NCBI GenBank assembly: GCA_030428345.1
Contig: JAUIBM010000243.1
Location: 1 to 5,483, forward strand
Length of the DNA stretch: 5,483 bases
DNA from: Alphaproteobacteria bacterium
GTDB taxonomy: Bacteria > Pseudomonadota > Alphaproteobacteria > Rhizobiales > Rhizobiaceae
Reading direction: 5' to 3'
The position numbers and the translations under genes were made by a program. The notes under the pieces were generated by a model. The model made no database searches. It was not told the DNA's origin and worked only from the letters and a program-made list of their open reading frames with translations. This document shows, piece by piece, positions 1 through 5,483 of the stretch; positions within the stretch are counted from its first letter, which is position 1, and every line of letters starts with the position of its first letter.

Positions 1-822
1 AACCCCGCTGTCGAGGTCGGAAAGGTCCGCTTTTCCAATCAGGAGCCGCTGACGCTCATTGCCGGACCGTGCCAACTGGAAAGCCGCGACCATGCGTTCG
101 ACATGGCAGGGGCGCTCAGGGAAATGGCCGCGGAGCTCGGGATCGGCTTCGTCTACAAGACAAGCTATGACAAGGCGAACCGGACCAGTCTTTCGGGCCG
201 TCGCGGCGTCGGGCTGGAAGCGGCCATGCCGATCTTCGACGATCTGCGCGCCGAGCTGGGCGTGCCGATCCTGACGGATATCCACACGGCCGAGCAATGC
301 GCCCTTGTTGCCCGGCATGCCGACATTCTGCAAATTCCGGCGTTCCTTTGCCGGCAAACGGATTTGCTGGTCGCGGCCGCGCAAACCGGCGCCGTGATCA
401 ATGTGAAGAAGGGCCGGTTCCTCGCCCCCTGGGACATGAAGAACGTCCTGGCAAAGATCACCGACAGCGGAAACGCGAATGTGCTGCTGACCGAGCGCGG
501 CGCTTCCTTCGGCTACAACACGCTGGTCTCCGACATGCGCTCGCTGCCGATCATGGCCGCGCTCGGCGCGCCGGTGATCTTCGACGCCACCCATTCCGTC
601 CAGAGTCCGGGCGGGCAGGGGGGCTCGACCGGCGGCGACCGCAAGATGGTTCCCTACCTTGCACGCGCAGCCGTCGCGGTCGGGGTGGCCGGCGTTTTCA
701 TCGAGACCCATCAGGACCCCGACAATGCGCCATCCGACGGACCCAACATGGTCCCGCTCGGCCAGATGAAGGCCTTGCTGGAGCAGTTGATGGCGATCGA
801 CGCCGTCGTGAAGGCGATCTGA
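1..822 (+). CDS. kdsA: KdsA, 3-deoxy-8-phosphooctulonate (Kdo-8-P) synthase, 5' end cut by window edge
   Basis: KdsA is a cytoplasmic enzyme that condenses phosphoenolpyruvate with arabinose 5-phosphate to give Kdo-8-phosphate, an early step in making the inner core sugar of lipopolysaccharide. The open frame runs from base 1 to a TGA at 820-822 and gives 273 residues; the family is about 280, so only the initiator and a few codons are missing. Family motifs are clear: IAGPCQLESRD near residue 20, SYDKANRTS near 55, PAFLCRQTDLL, GAVINVKKGRF, DATHSVQ, FIETHQDPDNAPSDGPN. A cysteine (visible residue 24) stands where the metal-independent E. coli enzyme has asparagine; with His198, Glu235 and Asp246 it makes the four-ligand set known from the Aquifex enzyme, so I infer the metal-dependent class. 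eno follows after 109 bases; a pyrG or lpx-type gene may lie upstream, but this is outside the view. Confidence 0.97.
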   Translation, partial: NPAVEVGKVRFSNQEPLTLIAGPCQLESRDHAFDMAGALREMAAELGIGFVYKTSYDKANRTSLSGRRGVGLEAAMPIFDDLRAELGVPILTDIHTAEQCALVARHADILQIPAFLCRQTDLLVAAAQTGAVINVKKGRFLAPWDMKNVLAKITDSGNANVLLTERGASFGYNTLVSDMRSLPIMAALGAPVIFDATHSVQSPGGQGGSTGGDRKMVPYLARAAVAVGVAGVFIETHQDPDNAPSDGPNMVPLGQMKALLEQLMAIDAVVKAI

Positions 823-931
823 AGGCCGGCCTCCGGCTCACCGGGCGCGGCGTGACGGAACGGCTTCCATTCGCGGCGCATCCGATCTAGAAGCCGGGGC
901 ACGCCCTTCACTTTGTCTTCGGAGCCGCCCA

Positions 932-2209
932 ATGACCGCGATCATCGACATTACCGCCCGAGAAATCCTCGATTCCCGTGGAAATCCGACCGTGGAGGTG
1001 GATGTGTTCCTGGAGGACGGCTCGATGGGCCGGGCCGCCGTTCCATCGGGCGCCTCGACCGGCGCGCATGAGGCCGTCGAGCTTCGCGATGGCGGGGAAC
1101 GCTATCTGGGCAAGGGCGTGCAGCGCGCCGTCGCCAATGTGAACGGCGAGATACTGGAAGCCGTGGGCGGCATGGAGGCCGAGAACCAGATCGCGATCGA
1201 TCGCACGCTGATCGATCTGGACGGTACGGCCAACAAGAGCCGCCTCGGCGCAAACGCCATCCTGGGCGTTTCGCTCGCCACCGCCAAGGCGGCGGCGGAG
1301 GCGTCCGGCCTGCCGCTCTATCGCTATGTCGGCGGCGCCGGGGCGCGGGTCCTGCCGGTTCCGATGATGAACATCATCAACGGCGGGGCGCATGCCGACA
1401 ATCCGATCGACTTCCAGGAATTCATGATCCTGCCGGTCGGCGCGCCCTCCCTCGCCGAGGCGGTGCGCATGGGATCGGAAATCTTCCACACCCTGAAGAA
1501 GGGACTGGCCGCCGCCGGGCATAACACCTCGGTGGGCGATGAGGGCGGATTTGCGCCCAATCTCAACGACGCTGCCGCCGCACTCGATTTCATCATGACG
1601 TCAATCGAGAAGGCCGGCTTCAAGCCGGGCGAGGAGATCGCCATCGGCCTCGATTGCGCGGCGACCGAATTCTACAAGGATGGCAATTACGTCTATGCTG
1701 GCGAGGGCAAGACCCGCTCGGCGCAGGCGCAGGCCGAATATCTGGCCAGTCTCGCGGCCCAGTATCCGATCATCACGATCGAGGACGGCATGTCGGAAGA
1801 CGACTGGGAGGGCTGGAAGATCCTCACCGACCTGATCGGCTCGAAATGCCAGCTCGTCGGCGACGATCTCTTCGTCACCAATTCCGAGCGCCTGCGCGAC
1901 GGCATCCGGATGGGCGTCGCCAATTCGATCCTCGTCAAGGTCAACCAGATCGGGACGTTGACCGAGACGCTGGAAGCGGTCGAGGTCGCGCACCGCGCCG
2001 GCTATACCGCGGTCATGTCGCATCGCTCCGGCGAGACGGAGGATGCCACCATCGCCGATCTCGCCGTCGCCACGAATTGCGGACAGATCAAGACGGGTTC
2101 GCTCTCGCGCTCCGACCGGCTGGCGAAATACAACCAGTTGATCCGGATCGAACAGGAACTTGGGCCCGCGGCGACCTATGGCGGCCTGGGCGCCATCAAG
2201 AACGCCTGA
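932..2209 (+). CDS. eno: Enolase (2-phosphoglycerate dehydratase)
   Basis: Enolase converts 2-phosphoglycerate to phosphoenolpyruvate in glycolysis and the reverse in gluconeogenesis; it acts in the cytoplasm and in many bacteria also sits in the RNA degradosome. The protein has 425 residues, normal for bacterial enolases, and is complete. Visible landmarks are the N-terminal REILDSRGNPTVEVDV, the mobile loop PSGASTGAHEAVELRD (38-53), substrate-loop His154 and Glu163, general acid/base Glu204 in GDEGGFAPN, magnesium ligands Asp241, Glu284 and Asp311, catalytic Lys336 in LVKVNQIGT, and the signature SHRSGETEDATIADLAV (363-379). The ATG at 932 is preceded by GGAG at 921-924 with a 7-base gap, and the N-terminus aligns with the family from residue 1. 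Its product is a substrate of KdsA just upstream. A strong hairpin follows the stop, suggesting that transcription usually ends there. Confidence 0.99.
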   Translation: MTAIIDITAREILDSRGNPTVEVDVFLEDGSMGRAAVPSGASTGAHEAVELRDGGERYLGKGVQRAVANVNGEILEAVGGMEAENQIAIDRTLIDLDGTANKSRLGANAILGVSLATAKAAAEASGLPLYRYVGGAGARVLPVPMMNIINGGAHADNPIDFQEFMILPVGAPSLAEAVRMGSEIFHTLKKGLAAAGHNTSVGDEGGFAPNLNDAAAALDFIMTSIEKAGFKPGEEIAIGLDCAATEFYKDGNYVYAGEGKTRSAQAQAEYLASLAAQYPIITIEDGMSEDDWEGWKILTDLIGSKCQLVGDDLFVTNSERLRDGIRMGVANSILVKVNQIGTLTETLEAVEVAHRAGYTAVMSHRSGETEDATIADLAVATNCGQIKTGSLSRSDRLAKYNQLIRIEQELGPAATYGGLGAIKNA

Positions 2210-2251
2210 TCGCCAAGGCAAACCTCGCACACGATCTTCCGAAACTTCCCG

Positions 2252-2280
2252 AGGCCGGGCGCCACCAGCGTCCGGCCTTT
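2252..2280 (+). terminator. Probable factor-independent terminator of eno
   Basis: The arms 2252-2262 (AGGCCGGGCGC) and 2268-2278 (GCGTCCGGCCT) pair over 11 positions with one G-T wobble, leaving a 5-base loop CACCA. The right arm runs into a short TTT (2278-2280). It lies 43 bases after the eno stop, in a gap with no gene. The stem is strong, but the T run is short, so termination may be partial and some reading into the next gene is possible. Confidence 0.65.
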
Positions 2281-2376
2281 GGCATACTGCGCCTCGCAAC
2301 GGATCCCCGCCAGGCGCTCATAAACCTCGCCTTAAGCATAGCGGAACTATGATCGGACCGTCATTCGCCGCCTTGC

Positions 2377-2382
2377 AGGGAA
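2377..2382 (+). promoter_or_regulatory. Ribosome binding site favouring the TTG start of the ftsB-like gene
   Basis: AGGGAA lies 8 bases before TTG 2391, ideal spacing. The in-frame ATG at 2349 has only a GGA three bases before it, too close for normal initiation. This is the main reason for choosing the TTG. Confidence 0.5.
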
Positions 2383-2390
2383 TCCGTCCA

Positions 2391-2729
2391 TTGACCACAC
2401 GCCAGACCCGGAACAACCCGCTCACCCGCTTGATCGTCCCCGCGCTTTCGCTCGTCCTGCTCGCCTATTTCTTCTACCATGCCTGGTCGGGGCGCTACGG
2501 GATCGAGAGCATGCGGCGGATGCGCGAGGAGGCGGTGCATCTGGAGTTCGAACTCGCCGCGACCAAGCTGAAGCGGCGCTCGATCGAGGAGCGGGTGGCG
2601 CTGCTGCGCGACGGAACCATCGAGCGCGACATGCTGGACGAGCAGGCGCGCGGCGCGCTCAATCTGCTGCAAGGCGATGAAGTGGCCATTCTGAAGAAGC
2701 CCCAGGGCGTTCTCGCAAGCGCGAATTAA
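2391..2729 (+). CDS. ftsB: FtsB/DivIC-family septum formation initiator protein
   Basis: This is a small bitopic inner-membrane protein of the FtsB/DivIC family, which in other bacteria forms a coiled-coil complex with FtsL and FtsQ that helps activate septal wall synthesis. From TTG 2391 it has 112 residues: a short basic cytoplasmic tail (2-13), one membrane helix (about 14-32, LIVPALSLVLLAYFFYHAW), a GRYGIES junction, a charged coiled coil (about 39-72), then LLRDGTIERDMLDEQARGALNL (71-92), a motif typical of the alphaproteobacterial members. An in-frame ATG at 2349 would add 14 residues (126 in total); I prefer TTG because of its ribosome site and because relatives start with a short basic tail right before the helix. 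The gene stands between eno and pdhA, as in Rhizobiales; eno-ftsB linkage is also known in Pseudomonas. The family is confident; equating it with E. coli FtsB rests on family and position. Confidence 0.88.
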   Translation: MTTRQTRNNPLTRLIVPALSLVLLAYFFYHAWSGRYGIESMRRMREEAVHLEFELAATKLKRRSIEERVALLRDGTIERDMLDEQARGALNLLQGDEVAILKKPQGVLASAN

Positions 2730-2752
2730 CTGAAATCCGGTTAATTCGCGCT
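2718..2752 (+). repeat. Perfect 13-bp inverted repeat over the ftsB stop codon, possible terminator
   Basis: Left arm AGCGCGAATTAAC (2718-2730) and right arm GTTAATTCGCGCT (2740-2752) are exact reverse complements around the 9-base spacer TGAAATCCG. The left arm contains the last codons and the TAA stop (2727-2729) of the ftsB-like gene. In RNA it would fold into a stable hairpin; the sequence after it, GGGATTTG, has only a delayed TTT, so it is an imperfect factor-independent terminator. It could also protect the 3' end from exonucleases or be a protein-binding site. The repeat itself is certain; its role is inferred. Confidence 0.6.
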
Positions 2753-2797
2753 GGGATTTGTCGCTACCATGCGTCAAGTCTGGTCTGCCCTGCCGCT

Positions 2798-2811
2798 TTT
2801 GCAATTGCAAA
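2798..2811. promoter_or_regulatory. 14-bp perfect palindrome upstream of pdhA, candidate operator
   Basis: TTTGCAATTGCAAA is a perfect palindrome in the gap before pdhA, 148 bases ahead of its start codon. Two TTTGCAA half-sites face each other. The half-sites resemble the TTTGCAAA elements I recall for ScfR-type regulators of acyl-CoA metabolism (PccR in Rhodobacter, RamB in actinobacteria) and the TGC-rich sites of PhaR. The right half also contains TTGCAA (2806-2811), which could serve as a weak -35 with TATCCT at 2827-2832, though the 15-base gap is short. The palindrome is seen; its use as an operator for the pdh operon is inference. Confidence 0.4.
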
Positions 2812-2907
2812 TCGCCCGTCATGACCTATCCTCTTTATCAATCCGTCGAGCCATTCCTGCAGCGCTTGCGCGATGGCATGGCTTGAACGGCAATAATTGG
2901 GGAGGCG

Positions 2908-2921
2908 CGCCCGATCGGGCG
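2908..2921. repeat. 14-bp GC-rich palindrome in the pdhA leader
   Basis: CGCCCGATCGGGCG is a perfect palindrome ending 38 bases before the pdhA start codon. In RNA it would form a 5-bp stem with a GATC tetraloop, ahead of two purine-rich stretches (GGAGGAA at 2934-2940 and GGGAGAGG at 2948-2955). It could affect leader stability or bind a protein dimer, but such short GC palindromes are also expected by chance in DNA of this composition. Confidence 0.3.
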
Positions 2922-2947
2922 GACAGTCTTTCCGGAGGAACCAGACC

Positions 2948-2955
2948 GGGAGAGG
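2948..2955 (+). promoter_or_regulatory. Ribosome binding site of pdhA
   Basis: GGGAGAGG precedes ATG 2960, with 7 bases between its GGAG core and the start. It decides the start against the in-frame TTG at 2897, which would add 21 residues unlike any E1 alpha chain that I recall. Confidence 0.7.
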
Positions 2956-2959
2956 CCAA

Positions 2960-4015
2960 ATGGCTGCAAGGCCAAAGAAATCCGCTACAGCTGCGTCCGC
3001 AAAGGCGTCGACGCACAAACCGTTGCCGACCGCAGTGGATGCGCCCAAGCCCGAGGAATTCAGCTTCGAGCAGGAGATGATGGCGTATCGCGAGATGCTG
3101 CTGATCCGCCGGTTCGAGGAAAAGGCCGGCCAGCTCTACGGCATGGGCCTGATCGGCGGTTTCTGCCACCTGTATATCGGCCAGGAAGCGGTCGTCGTCG
3201 GCATGCAGATGGCGCTGAAGCAGGGCGACGAGGTAATCACCGGATATCGCGATCACGGCCACATGCTGGCGACCGGCATGAGCCCGGACGGCGTGATGGC
3301 GGAACTGACCGGGCGGCGCGGCGGATATTCGCGCGGCAAGGGCGGCTCGATGCACATGTTCTCGCGCGAGAAGAACTTTTTCGGCGGCCATGGCATCGTG
3401 GGCGCGCAGGTTTCGCTGGGCACTGGTCTGGCCTTCGCCAACCGGTATCGCGGCAATGACAATATCTCCGTGACCTATTTCGGCGACGGCGCCGCCAATC
3501 AGGGCCAGGTCTACGAGAGCTTCAACATGGCGGAGCTTTGGAAGTTGCCGGTCGTTTACGTGATTGAAAACAATCGCTACGCCATGGGCACTTCCGTCAG
3601 CCGCGCATCTGCGCAGACGGATTTCTCCCAACGCGGCGCCTCGTTCAACATTCCCGGCATGCAGGTCGACGGCATGGATGTGCGCGCCGTCAAGGCGGCC
3701 GGCGACTATGCGGCGAAATGGTGCCGGGAAGGCAAGGGACCCTTCATCCTGGAGATGGCGACCTATCGCTATCGCGGACATTCCATGTCCGACCCGGCGA
3801 AGTACCGCACCAAGGAAGAAGTCCAGAAGATGCGCGCCGAGCAGGACCCGATCGAGCAGGTCAAGCACCGCCTGACCGAGGCGGGCAAGGCGAGCGAGGA
3901 CGACTTCAAGGCGATCGACAAGGAAGTACGCGACATCGTCGGGAAGGCGGCGGAGTTCGCGCAGAACGATGCCGAGCCGGACGCCTCCGAACTGTGGACG
4001 GATATCGTTCGTTGA
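2960..4015 (+). CDS. pdhA: Pyruvate dehydrogenase E1 component, alpha subunit
   Basis: PdhA pairs with PdhB as the thiamine-diphosphate-dependent E1 of the pyruvate dehydrogenase complex, which decarboxylates pyruvate and passes the acetyl group to lipoyl domains on the way to acetyl-CoA. The protein has 351 residues, usual for alphaproteobacteria. It opens with a Lys/Ala/Pro-rich, probably disordered segment (1-35), then the E1 alpha fold: REMLLIRRFEEKAGQLYGMG (44-63), GYRDHGHML (95-103), GGKGGSMHMF region (126-134), HGIVGAQ (144-150), the thiamine-diphosphate/magnesium motif from GDG (175-177) to ENN (203-205), and the active-site loop YRYRGHSMSDP (269-279), where His274 and Ser275 match the region phosphorylated in mitochondrial homologues. 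ATG 2960 has a good ribosome site. A small membrane gene follows after 13 bases and pdhB after that, so one operon is likely. A branched-chain 2-oxoacid E1 is less likely given the close match to pyruvate-specific chains. Confidence 0.97.
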   Translation: MAARPKKSATAASAKASTHKPLPTAVDAPKPEEFSFEQEMMAYREMLLIRRFEEKAGQLYGMGLIGGFCHLYIGQEAVVVGMQMALKQGDEVITGYRDHGHMLATGMSPDGVMAELTGRRGGYSRGKGGSMHMFSREKNFFGGHGIVGAQVSLGTGLAFANRYRGNDNISVTYFGDGAANQGQVYESFNMAELWKLPVVYVIENNRYAMGTSVSRASAQTDFSQRGASFNIPGMQVDGMDVRAVKAAGDYAAKWCREGKGPFILEMATYRYRGHSMSDPAKYRTKEEVQKMRAEQDPIEQVKHRLTEAGKASEDDFKAIDKEVRDIVGKAAEFAQNDAEPDASELWTDIVR

Positions 4016-4028
4016 GGCGTCGCCGGCC

Positions 4029-4307
4029 ATGGATGCGGTCCCCGATCTGCAGACAATCGGCCTTGCGCTCGCCGTCCTGGCGCTGCTCGGCTGGTTTTTC
4101 TGGCATGTCGCGGCCAGTTATCTCAATGCCGCCAAGCGCTTCTCCGCTTGGCTAGACACAGGGGCGCAGCGCCAGCGGGACCGCATCGAGCATGAGCGCA
4201 TCCGCGGCCGCCCGCCCTTGTGGCTTCGCTCCGTCCGCGCGGCGCTGATTGCCGCGATGGTTGGCATGATGGCCTATCTGGTGGCCGGAAAACTACAGAT
4301 CCGCTGA
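4029..4307 (+). CDS. Small two-helix membrane protein of unknown function within the pdh operon
   Basis: I do not recognise this 92-residue protein. It has two hydrophobic segments, residues 8-31 (from QTIGLALAVL to HVAASY) and 69-87 (from VRAALIAAMVG to LVAG). Between them lies a polar, strongly basic stretch with about ten Lys/Arg (NAAKRFSAW, QRQRDRIEHERIRGRPP), so by the positive-inside rule the loop should face the cytoplasm and both ends the periplasm. There is no signal peptide cleavage motif and no cysteine. The ATG lies 13 bases after the pdhA stop, with a weak GAGG (4014-4017) 11 bases ahead, so translation may be coupled to pdhA; pdhB starts 29 bases after its stop. An in-frame ATG at 3969 would overlap pdhA and is less likely. 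Tight placement and same strand make co-transcription with pdhA and pdhB probable. Being a real gene is supported by spacing and the two clean helices, not by homology. Confidence 0.75.
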   Translation: MDAVPDLQTIGLALAVLALLGWFFWHVAASYLNAAKRFSAWLDTGAQRQRDRIEHERIRGRPPLWLRSVRAALIAAMVGMMAYLVAGKLQIR

Positions 4308-4336
4308 ACGCGGACATTGAAACAGGTGAGGAAACA

Positions 4337-5483
<1,147 letters not shown>

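Noticed and set aside
823..838. Hairpin just after the kdsA stop (GCCGG 825-829 with CCGGC 833-837)
   Set aside because: The stem is only 5 bp, has no T run and competes with an overlapping palindrome (AGGCCGGCCT, 823-832). It is too weak to call a terminator; nothing else was seen in the 823-931 gap apart from the eno ribosome site.
1189..1217. Five GATC sites in 29 bases inside eno
   Set aside because: They arise from repeated Ile-Asp and Asp-Arg codons (ATC GAT, GAT CGC) in a conserved protein segment, and GATC has no known special role in most Alphaproteobacteria.
1601..2299. Minus-strand open frame opposite the 3' half of eno and its terminator
   Set aside because: It runs through the hairpin region and reads as low-complexity Arg/Asp/Gly-rich sequence; enolase explains the coding signal.
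2733..2759. Possible pseudoknot: loop AAATCC (2733-2738) with downstream GGATTT (2754-2759)
   Set aside because: The bases match exactly, but a single linking base (2753) would have to span the 13-bp stem, which is not sterically possible without opening that stem.
2866..2897. Promoter-like pair TTGCGC (2866-2871) and AATAAT (2892-2897) before pdhA
   Set aside because: The 20-base gap is too long for a housekeeping promoter, and the -35 is a poor match; no promoter could be placed with confidence.
2769..3080. Possible 103-residue + strand gene starting at ATG 2769 in the gap before pdhA
   Set aside because: It has no ribosome site, overlaps pdhA by 121 bases in another frame and shows no domain; it also covers both palindromes of the gap.
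2819..4030. Long open frame (403 codons) on the minus strand opposite pdhA
   Set aside because: It is an antisense shadow of pdhA, with no known motif or supported ribosome site; the + strand gene is certain.

Overview
The window (5483 bases, GC-rich throughout) reads as chromosomal housekeeping DNA of an alphaproteobacterium, most likely of the Rhizobiales (Hyphomicrobiales). Three things point there: the gene order kdsA - eno - divIC/ftsB-like gene - pdhA - pdhB, which I recall from Sinorhizobium and relatives; a pyruvate dehydrogenase E1 split into alpha and beta chains; and an E1 beta chain with a lipoyl domain fused to its N-terminus. I cannot name a genus from the sequence.

Layout, all on the + strand. 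Positions 1-822 hold nearly all of kdsA (Kdo-8-phosphate synthase, lipopolysaccharide core synthesis); only the first few codons lie outside. After a 109-base gap comes a complete enolase gene (932-2209), followed by a strong hairpin that probably ends its transcript (2252-2280). A short FtsB/DivIC-type septum protein gene follows (2391-2729, probably TTG start), with a perfect 13-bp inverted repeat lying over its stop codon. The next gap (2730-2959) carries a 14-bp palindrome, TTTGCAATTGCAAA, and a second palindrome closer to pdhA. The pyruvate dehydrogenase operon then begins: pdhA (2960-4015), a small two-helix membrane protein gene of unknown function (4029-4307), and pdhB (4337 to the window end, incomplete). 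The E2 gene (pdhC) would be expected just beyond the right edge.

Functionally, enolase makes phosphoenolpyruvate, which is both the co-substrate of KdsA and, through pyruvate kinase, the source of pyruvate for the PdhA/PdhB complex. The neighbourhood therefore joins lower glycolysis, the entry to the TCA cycle, envelope synthesis and cell division. No mobile element, CRISPR array, tRNA or rRNA was seen. The least explained parts are the small membrane gene between pdhA and pdhB and the palindromes in front of pdhA; the rest is ordinary.
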